Notes: generated from the letters alone by a model not told the origin. DNA of 64,000 nucleotides from Kribbella italica (GCF_014205135.1 NZ_JACHMY010000001.1:1054001-1118000); one strand, 5' to 3'. Numbered from the stretch's first letter, positions 9,167 through 18,120 are shown. Translations and numbers: made by a program.

Positions 9167-9174
9167 GTGAGTGT

Positions 9175-9190
9175 TCGAACAGATGTTCGA
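9175..9190. promoter_or_regulatory. LexA (SOS) box
   Basis: TCGAAC-AGAT-GTTCGA at 9175-9190 is a perfect match to the actinobacterial/Gram-positive LexA consensus (GAAC-N4-GTTC with flanking TC/GA). It overlaps the predicted transcription start of the promoter at 9137-9166, the classical position for repression. The same DNA also lies 146 bases upstream of the divergent DM13 gene. Confidence 0.72.
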
Positions 9191-9387
9191 TTGCCTCGGA
9201 CCCGGGTTCGTCGGGAGTCCGGAGCGGGGCGATCGGCACAACTGCTCGGCTCCGGTGCGGAGTTGCGGCCGCATCGGTGACCGGCGGACCCGGTGGGCCG
9301 GGCGCCGAGGTGGACCTCGACCCCCACCCGGCGCCCACCCACCGGGCCGCTACCCAGGGGAAGTTGGCGTACAGGAGGCGATGGAGC

Positions 9388-9747
9388 ATGTGGGAGTTCG
9401 ACGAAGCCGTCGAGGTGCGGACCGGCGTCGTGGACGGCATCGAGTCTCCGGAGCAGTTCCTGTGGCGCGGCCGCCTCTGGATGGTGTGCGCGGTCCAGGC
9501 GCACTGGACCGAGACCGCCGCCTGGTGGGAGCGCGGGGTGATCGGCTCCGGGGTCGGCGCCACGGCGACCGCCGTCGCGGCCGGATCGTCCGCCGCCGTC
9601 GGTGTCCTGGACGCCGACTGGGGCCCGCGCCGTGCGGTCTACCGGGTGGAAGCCGGCTGCGGCCGGCACGCCCGCCGCGAGATGTTCGACCTGGCCCACG
9701 ACCCGGACTCGGGCCGCTGGCAGCTGGAGCGGGTGACCGACCAGTGA
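9388..9747 (+). CDS. DUF6504 family protein
   Basis: 119-residue protein (MWEFDEAVEVRTG...), recognised as DUF6504, function unknown. Rich in Trp, including QFLWRGRLWMVCAVQAHW and TAAWWERGV. Such proteins often sit near translesion polymerase genes in actinobacteria; none is visible here, but an SOS box lies 200 bases upstream. Start: ATG at 9388, with GGAGG 9 bases before it. A middle segment rich in Gly, Ala and Ser interrupts the conserved part. Its stop overlaps the GTG of a 39-codon ORF. Confidence 0.8.
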   Translation: MWEFDEAVEVRTGVVDGIESPEQFLWRGRLWMVCAVQAHWTETAAWWERGVIGSGVGATATAVAAGSSAAVGVLDADWGPRRAVYRVEAGCGRHARREMFDLAHDPDSGRWQLERVTDQ

Positions 9748-9863
9748 CCCTGTCCCGTCTGCTGCGTACGACCAGCCTGCAGTCCCCGCGAGAAGACCAG
9801 CCGCTCACGGACTCCGTGGAGGAGTCCGGGCTCCAGCCACTGATCTGTGGAAAGGGTGAGTAA
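9744..9863 (+). CDS. Possible 39-residue protein between DUF6504 and HEPN genes
   Basis: GTG at 9744 overlaps the DUF6504 stop (GTGA), and the reading frame ends at 9863, four bases before the HEPN gene. Product begins VTLSRLLRTTSLQSPRED and ends CGKGE; no domain recognised. The perfect coupling and tight packing argue for translation, but it could equally be a spacer that delivers ribosomes to the next gene. Its last codons contain the GGAAAGGG that would serve as the ribosome binding site of the HEPN gene. Confidence 0.4.
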   Translation: MTLSRLLRTTSLQSPREDQPLTDSVEESGLQPLICGKGE

Positions 9864-9866
9864 CCG

Positions 9867-10340
9867 ATGACCGTTTCACCGGTTTCCCCGGCCGCCGCCG
9901 GATCGGCGACCCGCGACCTGTCCCGCGCCCGCGCCGCCCTGGCCGAGGCCCGCGAGACGAGCGACCACCTGATCCGGTACTCGACCGCCCACGTGGCCGC
10001 CCTGCGCCTGGCCGCCGCGGTCCTCGCCGTCCGGGCCCGCCCGGTCCGCTCGGGCCCGCGCCGCCGCGTGCAGCGCAACGCCTGGGTCCTGCTCGCCGAG
10101 GTAGCGCCCGAGTTCTCCGAATGGGCCAGCTTCTTCGCCGCCGGCGCCTCCCAGCGCGCCGCCGCCGAGGCCGGCCTGGAGCGAGCCGTCAGCATCCGCG
10201 AGGCCGACGACCTGATCCGCGAGGTCGAGACCTTCTACGGCCTGGTGGAAGAAAGCCTGCACCTGACCACCCAGCAGACCCTGCCCGAGTACTCCGACCC
10301 CCAATCGGTCCTGGCCCAGCCCTGGATGCAGGCCAGCTGA
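9867..10340 (+). CDS. SAV_6107 family HEPN-domain protein
   Basis: 157-residue all-helical protein of the actinobacterial SAV_6107 HEPN family. Helices with RDLSRARAALAEARET, HVAALRLAAAVLAVRAR and the RNAWVLLAEVAPEFSEWASF segment are characteristic. HEPN domains are often RNases or nucleotide-binding partners in toxin systems, but I do not see a canonical R-x4-6-H catalytic motif, so a non-nuclease role is likely. It is the last gene of the DUF6504 operon and is followed by a strong hairpin terminator. Confidence 0.78.
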   Translation: MTVSPVSPAAAGSATRDLSRARAALAEARETSDHLIRYSTAHVAALRLAAAVLAVRARPVRSGPRRRVQRNAWVLLAEVAPEFSEWASFFAAGASQRAAAEAGLERAVSIREADDLIREVETFYGLVEESLHLTTQQTLPEYSDPQSVLAQPWMQAS

Positions 10341-10420
10341 CCCCACACCTGGCTTGCGGCGAGTCCCCCGTTCTCACCGCAAGCCGGCCAACCGGGCGGC
10401 CTCATCACCCGCCCACCCAC

Positions 10421-10460
10421 CTGAAGGACCCCGGCCCGCCAATCCACCGGGGTCCTTCAG
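10421..10460 (+). terminator. Hairpin terminator after the HEPN gene
   Basis: A perfect 14-bp stem (CTGAAGGACCCCGG / CCGGGGTCCTTCAG) with a 12-base loop, 80 bases after the HEPN stop. No T-run follows, as is usual in actinobacteria. It also lies beyond the 3' end of the giant minus-strand gene and could stop both. Confidence 0.75.
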
Positions 10461-10764
10461 TGCGCCCGCCGCCGGCCGCCCCGCCGCCGACCGCCTATCC
10501 GCGTCGCCACCCGCGCATCCGCCTCGCTGCCGAGATGTCCTCGCCCTGGTGCCGCTGCCCGAGCTGCGTCGCGGTCCGGCGTCCGCGCCGTTGCCAAGGC
10601 GCAGTCATCGGGGCGTCCGACCACAGTGCCGCTGCCCGCCTCGCGTCGCCGACCCGTCCCTTGTGTCGCCGACCGCGCCCCTGCGTCGCCGCGGTCAGGG
10701 CAGGGGCAGCCGAGCTACAGCTGGACCTCGTCCCGCGTTCGGGCGACGCCGTGCGGCGTCCGGC
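10461..10764. other. Gene-free GC-rich spacer
   Basis: About 300 bases between the terminator and the 3' end of the giant gene. It is dominated by CGCC/CGTCG-type low-complexity sequence. I see no gene, RNA or clear motif. Confidence 0.5.
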
Positions 10765-13700
10765 TTATCCGATGCCCAGGCCTGGGTTGCCGGTGGTCTT
10801 GCGCTGCCGAGTGTCCTGCGCCATCGCCCCCACGCCCGGCGCGCGGCCGGCGGCCGGGTCCACCTCGGTCAGCGCGGCGGCCGGGATGCCCTTGTGGTGG
10901 AGGGCTTCGACGACCGCGCCGGTGAAGCGATCCGGGCGGTTGCTCGTCGCGTGGACGTCGCGCAGGTTCACCCGCCCCTCGGCCAGCAGGGCCAACCGGG
11001 GATGCAACTTCGCGAACGCGGCAGCGAACTTCTGGTCACCACGGCTGCTCATGGTCCCGTCCGGATTGGCCCTGTACACCTGCTGCGTCCCGTCCTGCGC
11101 GCGCACAGTGAGCCGCACCACGGCGCCCGTGAGACGCGCCTGCTCTAGCGCATCGACCAACGGCCGGTACGGATGCTGCTCGTCGGCGACGACGCTGACC
11201 CGGACAGTGGGCGCCTTCGGTGACCGGGGCGCCTGCGAAGGATCCCAGCCGGCCAACGCGGGTTCTCCGGCCTCCATCCGGGCGAGCATCGCGTCGTAGT
11301 CGCGCCGGAACATCGTCAGGTACGCCTCACCGGCGGCAGCGCGATGGTGCGAGTCGGAGCGAGTCACCTTGGATCTGCCGTGGCGATCGACCCTGCGCCG
11401 TTCGAACTCCAGGTGGTAATCGACCATCACCTTGACCGTGACCGCCTCACCGGACTCGTACACGCCGACCTCGTGCCGAGCACCGGTCGTACTACTGTCC
11501 TTTTCGGCAACCTGCTCACCCCAGCTCACGGATGCGGTCACCCCGCCGTCCGCGGTCGTTCCGCCGACGGTCTTGGTGGTGGGCAGCAATCTGTTGCTCT
11601 GAGCGGCCAGCTGACTGGTGTGGATCTCGCGGGTGTTCTCGCCGAGCTGGATCCTGCTCCTGTCGTCGGGATCCGAGACGAGTTCCAGCCCGGAGACCTC
11701 CGCCCGGACGCGGACCACGACGGTACGCCGCGGATGTCCTGGCACCGGCAGCGGGACGAGCTCGTGGCCCGCCGCGTCGGCCATCTGCCGGAACGCGACG
11801 CTCCGGCCGGAAGCCCCGAGCACGGTTTCGAGCGTGGTCCTGTGCCTGCGGACGCCGGCGCTGGAGAGCAGATCCGGCTGACCGAGCCGACGGTAGACCG
11901 CCTCGAACAGCGTGTTCACCGGCGCGTCGCCGGTCCGGTACGGCTGGGTACCCTCCGTCAGGTAGTTGGGCGGCAGCGTCACCGGCCGGTGGTCGAACAC
12001 CTCGGCGGGTTCCTCGGCCTGGACCGGACCGACCACCGACGAGGGAACGAACAGCCCCAGGCGTCCAGTCGACTCCCGCCGGGTCGGAGGCGGCACGGTG
12101 CCGACGAGATCTCCGCCGGGCAGCAGCGAGTCCTCCACCTCGACGATCAGCCGGAAATCCCGCTCGACCCGCGTGGTGTCCAGCCAGAACCCCTCGCTGA
12201 TGCGTGCTTTTACGTCGGACCCGGCCGCGGTCGTGGTCGCGCCGACGCCAGTGCCGACACCGGCCGAGGCGCTGATCCCGTCGGACCCCGCGCCGCCCGC
12301 CGTACCGCCGTACGACGTGGTCGCGGAGGCGTTGCGGCTGCGTTCGCGGAACGCCCACAGCTGGACGAGGTTCCACACGTTCTCGTGCTGATCCGCCGGG
12401 GCACCACCCTCGACGGTGACCGGTCCGTCGAAGGCGAACCGGACACGCACGCGGAGATTCTGCCGTACTCCGGACCTCTCGATCGGGTACTCGCGGACCA
12501 GGCCGCCCGGGTCGAGCATGCTCTCCAGGTGCCCGCGGCCGCGCCGGTCGGCGAAGTCGCCGTTGAGGCCGCTGGTGAGCACCGGATTCTCCAGCGCGGC
12601 CGGATCGTGCCGCTCGATCGTGGCGTACACCTCGCGCAGCAGATCGGTGTCGTTGCCCTCCAGGTCCTGCACCGAAATCCGGTCCACTGCCGCAGCGCCC
12701 ATCGTGGTCCGGTAATGCCGCGGCAATGCGACCTCGACGCGTTGCCGGGTGAGGTCCTCAGCCTTGACGAGTACGGCGGCGAGGGTGTCGTCCGGGGCCG
12801 GCCGCAGACCGGCTGCGGACCGCAGCTTGTCCGCCAATCGCTCGGCGGTGTGGGTGACCGCGAGACCGTCGGTCACCCCGGCCTTCTCCTTCAGGTAGCG
12901 CCGGATCAGCGCGGTCGCCGTACGCCGGGGGAGTGCGAGGTTCCCGTCCAGCAGTCGCTCGACCGCGTCGGACGCCTTCGCCAGCGGCAGATCCAGGTCC
13001 CCCTGCCCGTAGGAGCGCAGGGCGTCGGCCTCCGGAAGGGTGAGCACGATCGCGCCGCTGTCCAGCTCCACCTCACGGACGTCGGCGCCGCCGGCCCGAA
13101 GCTCGGCCTGAAGGACCAGGTCACCCCAGAACTGGTAGTGCTGCCCGGCCCGGAACAGGGTCCGCTCGACCCCGGCCGTGCCGGACTCGGTGCTCGCCGA
13201 GGATCGGCTGACGGTCTTCGTCGCGGCGAGCGTGCCACCGATCGATGAGCCGTCCTCGTCGACCTGGGCAGCGCCGCCGCTGACTCCGCTCGTCCGGCCG
13301 GTGCTGACGCCCGCCGTACTCGTCACGCTGTCCATCGTGGTGTTGAGGTCGGCGATGACGGGGTGGCCGCTGCCGACGTACCGGAGGTTCTGGATCCGGT
13401 TGCTGATGCTCAGGCTCGAAGGGCGCGGAGCGAGACCGCGGTGTACGACGGCCCCGAGCAGATCGGAAGGCGCCGGGTTGACGATCAGCCCGGTACGGAA
13501 CGTGGTGGCGAGCAGCTCCGGCCGGGCGACCAGGTTCCGGGTGGCCAGGAACCCGCTGACGTGGTGCAGGGCAGCGCTGTCGGCGCGAGCCAGCTCCGGG
13601 ACGGCCTCGATCAGCCGGCCGACCGGATCCCGGGCGTCGACCTGCTGGATCGTTGCCGTCTGCAACAGAGTGGGATCGACCAGGCCGGTGATCGATGGGG

Positions 13701-16700
13701 TCGGCCGGACACCGCGGTCGCAGAACTCACTGTCCAGGCGAACGGCGGCGCGTCCTTCGGCCACGGCCAGTGGCTCGGAGTCGCCGGTCGAGGTGACCTC
13801 GACGATCTTGAGCGTGTGCGGTACGTCGAACACCGCGACCCGCGCGCCGGACTCGGACATCGACATCCGGTAGGCGGAGTTGGCCAGGGTCCAGCTGGAG
13901 AACCGGCCGAGCGAGGCCCGCCCGTGGTTGACGCCGACCGTTGGCAGTGCCGGCCCGTTACTCAGACCGAGCTTGGCCGACCACGGCAGGCTTTTCGCGT
14001 CGCTGCCGGACCGGGCGACCGAGTTCACGCCCATGTCGAGGTTGACGACAGTGTCGCTGTCGGTGAGCCCGATCAGTTTGGCCCGGTCGAAGTGCTGCTC
14101 GACCGTGATCCGGTAGTTGTGCAGACTCGGCGGCAGCCCGGCGCGGTGCTTGCTCAGGTGGAACAGTGCGCCTTCCTGCGTGAGCTGGTCGTAGCCGATC
14201 TCGAGCCGCGGCTTCGCGAGTTGCCGACGGGTTCGTTCCAGGTTCTCCGACAGGCTGAGGAGCAGAGCGGGGTCCCGGCCGGTCAGCTCGCCCGGCAGCG
14301 GTTGGCCGTCGACATCGAGTGGTGGGACCAGGGAGCCGTCGGAGTGGGCGGCGAGGAACTCGCGCAGCGCGATGTCGGCGCCCTCGAACTCACCGATGAT
14401 CGCCGGGCCCGCGCCCCGCAGTTGCCCTGGCTCGTTGCCGAGCCAGGCCGGAAGCCGAAGCTCCTCGTCGGTCTCCTGCGGATCGCCGCGGAGCAGCAAC
14501 CGGCCGTCGGTTCCTCGCCGTGGGATGCCCTCGGCATCGCGTACCACCGCATCCGACGGCACCGGCAGGCCGTAGCGGAACGCTTCCCGCTCGACCATCC
14601 GCAAGCAGACGTCGCCTTCGCCGTCGACGGTGAACGCCTCCGCGCGGTCCAGTCGATGGATCGTGACCTTGTGCCGCATCCGGAGTTTCATGGCGAGCGT
14701 GGGCCCGAGGCGATGACCGCTCCAGCGAGTGCCTTGGTCGGTGGTGCTCATGCCGTCGTCGGTGCTCGTGGCGCGACCAGCCCGCAGTCCCGGTGCCAGG
14801 TCGGCTGCCGTCGTACCGACGTCGGACAGCGGGCCTCCGGCGACGGCCAACGTACCGCTGACCGTCCTGGACCTGCCGGCCGTCCGGCCGCCCACGGCGC
14901 CGGAGGTGCCGACGCGCCAGAAGTCGATCTTGTGGTCGGGTGAGCTGTCGCTCAGCAGGTCCGCGGACTCCCGCTCCGCGAACGTCTCCAACTGGGCGTA
15001 GGCCACCGGCCGGCCGCCGCTGGTGATGAGTCGCCAGAGTCCGCCCGGCTCGGTGGTCTCGTCCAGCCTGGTCATCGCGTCCTCGACCAGCAGGCCCCGC
15101 AGCCTGTCGTAGCCGACGCGGTCGAGCCCGCCGAGCCGTTCACGAAGGCCGTCGACGGCCTGGTCGCACAGCTCGAGCAGTCCGTCGGCCCGGGTGGCGA
15201 CGTTCTCGGGCAACGACGTACGACGTTCGGCCGACAGACCCAGTGACTGCAGCGAGACGGTCTCCGCGGGCGGACCGACCGTGAGGGTTTCGCCGTACCC
15301 GAGATCGAGCGAGGTCGGATCGCCGGCGTCGACGAGGTGCTTCGGGGACCATGGGCCGCGCGCGGACGAACGAATACGCCACGCCCAGCGCGGCTCGGTC
15401 GAGCGGTAGTGCAGGATCTGGCCGCGGAGGACCTCGACCGCACCCGTGAACATGAACTCCGTCGCACCACCGCTGGTACTGCGGGTGCAGTTGGTGGCGA
15501 TCTCTGCGCCGGGGGACGCCAGCGCCGACAGCGCCCTGAGCCTGCTGCTGTCCGGGAGCGCGGCCGCGAGGTCCTTGAGACTCATCCCCGCGGTCACCCC
15601 GGTCGCGTCGGTCGCGGTCGTCGTGAGGCCGGCCGCGGCCTGAGTCATCTGCCCGACCCAGGCCTCGTCGAAGTCGACGGGGCTGTCGAGGACCTCCTGC
15701 AGTTCACCGGGATCGAGGGTGAGCTCGATCTGGATCAGGTCGTCGACGTCAGCGCGCGGGTCGTTGCCGACGGTCAGGACAACGCCGTCCGGGGACAGTA
15801 GCCGCCGGGTCTCCGCACGCAGCGAACCGTGCAGGTCATCCGGCGTGAAGCGGAACGGTGCCTTGCGTTCGGCCAGCGCCTCGTTCAGGTCCCTGCACAG
15901 GACTGTCAGGTGCGGCAGCCGGCCCGACGGAAGCGCGTTGTGCTGGACGGTTCTGGACGGCAGCGTGGCGGCCGCCGCGGCTTTGTAAACCTCAATCTGC
16001 TCACGGGCTGCCCGAGCCATCGCGTCGACTTCGGCGCCGGATTGGTTGCTGTCGGCCACTACTTGATGAAGGCGGGCGGTTTCTCTCGCCTGCTGCGCGG
16101 CTGCCGCACAAGCGGCCGCGATCAGGCTGTACCGTTCGGCCGACGCGAGCTTGCTCGCCGCCTTCAGACGCAGCTTCCGTGCCCGCTCACCCGCGGCATC
16201 GTCCTGACCCGCTTCCTGCTCGTCAGCCGTCCTGAGTAGGTCGGCGGCCGCTTCCGCGGCTGCGGCCGCGCTCGCGGTCCGGTTCTCGGCTCGGTGCTCC
16301 TGCCGTACGGCGGCCGCTTCTAGGTCGCCGACCTGGCGGCTTGCCCACTCGCCTGCTTCGCCCCAAGGGAGGGGTGGTGGGGGTTGACCGCCGCGGCGGA
16401 TGGCTGTCGCGAGATCCGCCAGTTCGTTCTCGACAGACTGCAGCGTGCGAGTGCCGCGGCCCGCCAGAGTCTCGTGCCACTCCCGGCTCAGGTGGCGGAA
16501 TTCGTCGTACTGGGCCTTGGCCAGTCGGTGACGCCGAGTGCCCCGACGGCCCAGCACTGACAGGATCCGTCCGAGAAAGCCGGCCGACTGAGCGCGCTCG
16601 TGGCTGGGCAGGCGATGCCGGCCACCGCCCGCCCAGCGGTGTGCTCCGCCCGACGAGCGTTCACTGCCGTCGGCCGAGCGGTGCCGCTCACCGACCAGCC

Positions 16701-16737
16701 GGCGGTGACGTCCGGGGGAGCGCCGTGACGCAGACAC
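10765..16737 (-). CDS. Giant modular beta-rich protein, polymorphic-toxin-like, function unknown
   Basis: 1990 residues, no signal peptide. Residues 1-75 are Arg/His-rich; 76-260 are Ala-rich helices, probably coiled coil. From about 410 to 1820 the chain is built of about six similar modules (near 410-490, 607-715, 893-1005, 1138-1240, 1468-1569, 1717-1817). Each has a Gly/Ser/Thr-rich stretch of alternating pattern followed by short beta strands. Linking segments recur, for example LPAWLGNEPGQLRGAG (763-778) and LPPNYLTEGTQPYRTG (1588-1603). From memory this resembles the long repetitive region of very large actinobacterial toxin proteins, where such hairpins may insert in membranes. No catalytic toxin domain, WXG100 domain or immunity gene was recognised. 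The C-terminal 150 residues are unassigned. GTG start at 16737 with GAGG 9 bases upstream. It runs against the surrounding conserved genes, suggesting insertion. Confidence 0.8.
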   Translation of the reverse strand: MSASRRSPGRHRRLVGERHRSADGSERSSGGAHRWAGGGRHRLPSHERAQSAGFLGRILSVLGRRGTRRHRLAKAQYDEFRHLSREWHETLAGRGTRTLQSVENELADLATAIRRGGQPPPPLPWGEAGEWASRQVGDLEAAAVRQEHRAENRTASAAAAAEAAADLLRTADEQEAGQDDAAGERARKLRLKAASKLASAERYSLIAAACAAAAQQARETARLHQVVADSNQSGAEVDAMARAAREQIEVYKAAAAATLPSRTVQHNALPSGRLPHLTVLCRDLNEALAERKAPFRFTPDDLHGSLRAETRRLLSPDGVVLTVGNDPRADVDDLIQIELTLDPGELQEVLDSPVDFDEAWVGQMTQAAAGLTTTATDATGVTAGMSLKDLAAALPDSSRLRALSALASPGAEIATNCTRSTSGGATEFMFTGAVEVLRGQILHYRSTEPRWAWRIRSSARGPWSPKHLVDAGDPTSLDLGYGETLTVGPPAETVSLQSLGLSAERRTSLPENVATRADGLLELCDQAVDGLRERLGGLDRVGYDRLRGLLVEDAMTRLDETTEPGGLWRLITSGGRPVAYAQLETFAERESADLLSDSSPDHKIDFWRVGTSGAVGGRTAGRSRTVSGTLAVAGGPLSDVGTTAADLAPGLRAGRATSTDDGMSTTDQGTRWSGHRLGPTLAMKLRMRHKVTIHRLDRAEAFTVDGEGDVCLRMVEREAFRYGLPVPSDAVVRDAEGIPRRGTDGRLLLRGDPQETDEELRLPAWLGNEPGQLRGAGPAIIGEFEGADIALREFLAAHSDGSLVPPLDVDGQPLPGELTGRDPALLLSLSENLERTRRQLAKPRLEIGYDQLTQEGALFHLSKHRAGLPPSLHNYRITVEQHFDRAKLIGLTDSDTVVNLDMGVNSVARSGSDAKSLPWSAKLGLSNGPALPTVGVNHGRASLGRFSSWTLANSAYRMSMSESGARVAVFDVPHTLKIVEVTSTGDSEPLAVAEGRAAVRLDSEFCDRGVRPTPSITGLVDPTLLQTATIQQVDARDPVGRLIEAVPELARADSAALHHVSGFLATRNLVARPELLATTFRTGLIVNPAPSDLLGAVVHRGLAPRPSSLSISNRIQNLRYVGSGHPVIADLNTTMDSVTSTAGVSTGRTSGVSGGAAQVDEDGSSIGGTLAATKTVSRSSASTESGTAGVERTLFRAGQHYQFWGDLVLQAELRAGGADVREVELDSGAIVLTLPEADALRSYGQGDLDLPLAKASDAVERLLDGNLALPRRTATALIRRYLKEKAGVTDGLAVTHTAERLADKLRSAAGLRPAPDDTLAAVLVKAEDLTRQRVEVALPRHYRTTMGAAAVDRISVQDLEGNDTDLLREVYATIERHDPAALENPVLTSGLNGDFADRRGRGHLESMLDPGGLVREYPIERSGVRQNLRVRVRFAFDGPVTVEGGAPADQHENVWNLVQLWAFRERSRNASATTSYGGTAGGAGSDGISASAGVGTGVGATTTAAGSDVKARISEGFWLDTTRVERDFRLIVEVEDSLLPGGDLVGTVPPPTRRESTGRLGLFVPSSVVGPVQAEEPAEVFDHRPVTLPPNYLTEGTQPYRTGDAPVNTLFEAVYRRLGQPDLLSSAGVRRHRTTLETVLGASGRSVAFRQMADAAGHELVPLPVPGHPRRTVVVRVRAEVSGLELVSDPDDRSRIQLGENTREIHTSQLAAQSNRLLPTTKTVGGTTADGGVTASVSWGEQVAEKDSSTTGARHEVGVYESGEAVTVKVMVDYHLEFERRRVDRHGRSKVTRSDSHHRAAAGEAYLTMFRRDYDAMLARMEAGEPALAGWDPSQAPRSPKAPTVRVSVVADEQHPYRPLVDALEQARLTGAVVRLTVRAQDGTQQVYRANPDGTMSSRGDQKFAAAFAKLHPRLALLAEGRVNLRDVHATSNRPDRFTGAVVEALHHKGIPAAALTEVDPAAGRAPGVGAMAQDTRQRKTTGNPGLGIG

Positions 16738-16748
16738 GGTCCGCGGCC

Positions 16749-16829
16749 TCAGACCGATCCCGTGTCCCGGTGGGCGGCCCTCGAGGTCACGCCGGTGAAC
16801 GGCCCGCAGGAGATCGCCGCAGTGGTCAC
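16749..16829 (-). CDS. Possible 26-codon leader ORF upstream of the giant gene
   Basis: GTG at 16829 preceded by GGAAGGGAA at good spacing encodes VTTAAISCGPFTGVTSRAAH and six more residues, ending 11 bases before the giant gene's GTG. Its stop codon overlaps the GAGG of the giant gene, so it could couple translation. It is out of frame with the giant gene. No homology is recognised. Confidence 0.35.
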   Translation of the reverse strand: MTTAAISCGPFTGVTSRAAHRDTGSV

Positions 16830-17063
16830 GCCCGGTTCCCTTCCGTCAAGCCTGGTTCGACGGTTGTCGTCGCGAGGCGCTGGTCGCTGACGGTAGCAAG
16901 GACTGGAGGTCGAAAGTCGGCTGTCTCAACTGACAAACTGCAGTATGTTCCGGGCCTCGGCCGACAGCGAGAAAGCCGGTGCGTGGGGTAGGAGGGAACG
17001 GGAAGTAGGGTAGGGAGCGCAGGGTGGACGGGTGTCTGCCGGGGTGTGCGAGGAGGAGCCTTG

Positions 17064-17810
17064 ATGGTCGACCGACGTCGGCGTTCGTTGCGGACGGCGC
17101 TGGTGGCCGAGGCGCTGCGGGTTGCGTTGGCCGGGCGGACCCGGACCGACCCGACCGCTGGGCTCGACATCGTGGATCTGGGCGGTGGCACCGGCGGGTT
17201 CGCGGTGCCGCTGGCGGTCGAGGGGCACCGGGTGACCGTGGTCGACCCGAGTCCGGACGCGCTGGCCTCGCTCGAGCGCCGCGCTTCCGACGAGGGCGTG
17301 AGCAAGCTCGTCCACGGCGTCCAGGGCGACGCAACCGACTTGCCGCAGATCGCGGGCAAGGCAACGGCCGACGCGGTGCTCTGCCACGGCGTACTCGAGG
17401 TCGTCGACGACCCGGTCCAGGCGCTGCAGGCCATGGCCTCCGTACTGCGAGACGGCGGCGTCCTCAGCCTGTTGGTTGCCCAGCGCAACGCCGTCGTCCT
17501 GGCACGAGCCCTCGCCGGACACCTCACCGAAGCCCGCACCGCCCTCCAGGACCCCGACGGCCGCTGGGGCCCCGCCGACCCGATGCCCCGCCGCTTCGAC
17601 GAAGCAGCCATCGTCGCCCAACTCGCCGAGGCGGGTTTCATGGTCCACACCGTCCACGGCGTCCGCACCTTCACCGACCTGGTCCCCGCCGCCATCGTCG
17701 ACTCCGAAGCCGGCGCCGCCGAAGCCCTCGCCGATTTGGACCGAGCCGCCAGCCAGCACCCGGCTTTCCGGGCGCTCTCGCCCCAGCTCCACATCCTCGC
17801 CACCCGCTGA
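17064..17810 (+). CDS. Class I SAM-dependent methyltransferase
   Basis: 248-residue class I methyltransferase. Motif I is VDLGGGTGGFAVPLA (near residue 37), followed by the acidic residue at the end of beta-2 (VTVVDPSPDALASL), motif post-II GDATDLP, and VLCHGVLEVVDDP as motif IV. Substrate unknown. The ATG at 17064 has AGGAGGAG five bases upstream and was preferred to an earlier GTG. It resembles methyltransferases that accompany the dcw region in other actinobacteria, so it probably belongs to the ancestral neighbourhood rather than to the insertions on either side. Confidence 0.85.
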   Translation: MVDRRRRSLRTALVAEALRVALAGRTRTDPTAGLDIVDLGGGTGGFAVPLAVEGHRVTVVDPSPDALASLERRASDEGVSKLVHGVQGDATDLPQIAGKATADAVLCHGVLEVVDDPVQALQAMASVLRDGGVLSLLVAQRNAVVLARALAGHLTEARTALQDPDGRWGPADPMPRRFDEAAIVAQLAEAGFMVHTVHGVRTFTDLVPAAIVDSEAGAAEALADLDRAASQHPAFRALSPQLHILATR

Positions 17811-17940
17811 CCGCTGCTGCCGCAGGTCCCGGCTGCGGGCAGCAAGGTGTTCCGCCCGGGGTCTGGGTCGGCTGGCGGTGATTGCGAGCCCATCGGGTGA
17901 GGGGATGTCGGCGTCCAGCTGCGGGCCCTCCCCTCGAGGC

Positions 17941-18120
17941 TCAGCGAAGCTGAGCGCCAACCACGTGCCGCCGCGGTCGCCCCTCGGGGGTCAGCGGAGC
18001 TGAGCGCGCCAGCCACGTGCTGCCACGCCCTCCGCTCGGGGGTCAGCGGAGCTGAGCGCGCCAGCCACGTGCTGCTACGCCCTCCGCTCGGGGGTCAGCG
18101 GAGCTGAGTGCGCCAGCGCC
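17941..18120. repeat. 52-bp GC-rich tandem repeat (about 3.5-4 copies)
   Basis: Copies start at 17941, 17991, 18043 and 18095, spaced 50, 52 and 52 bases. Each contains TCAGCGGAGCTGA, itself an inverted repeat (TCAGC/GCTGA), then GCGCCAGCCACGTG. The first copy is the most diverged. Non-coding as far as I can see. Confidence 0.85.

Noticed and set aside
10765..11250. Known toxin domain at the C-terminus of the giant protein
   Set aside because: I compared the last 150 residues from memory with common nuclease, deaminase, ADP-ribosyltransferase and NADase motifs and saw no convincing match, so no activity is claimed.
16826..18016. Minus-strand open frames across the methyltransferase and the 52-bp repeats
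   Set aside because: They run antisense to the methyltransferase and their ends are translated repeats; no ribosome binding site or domain supports them.
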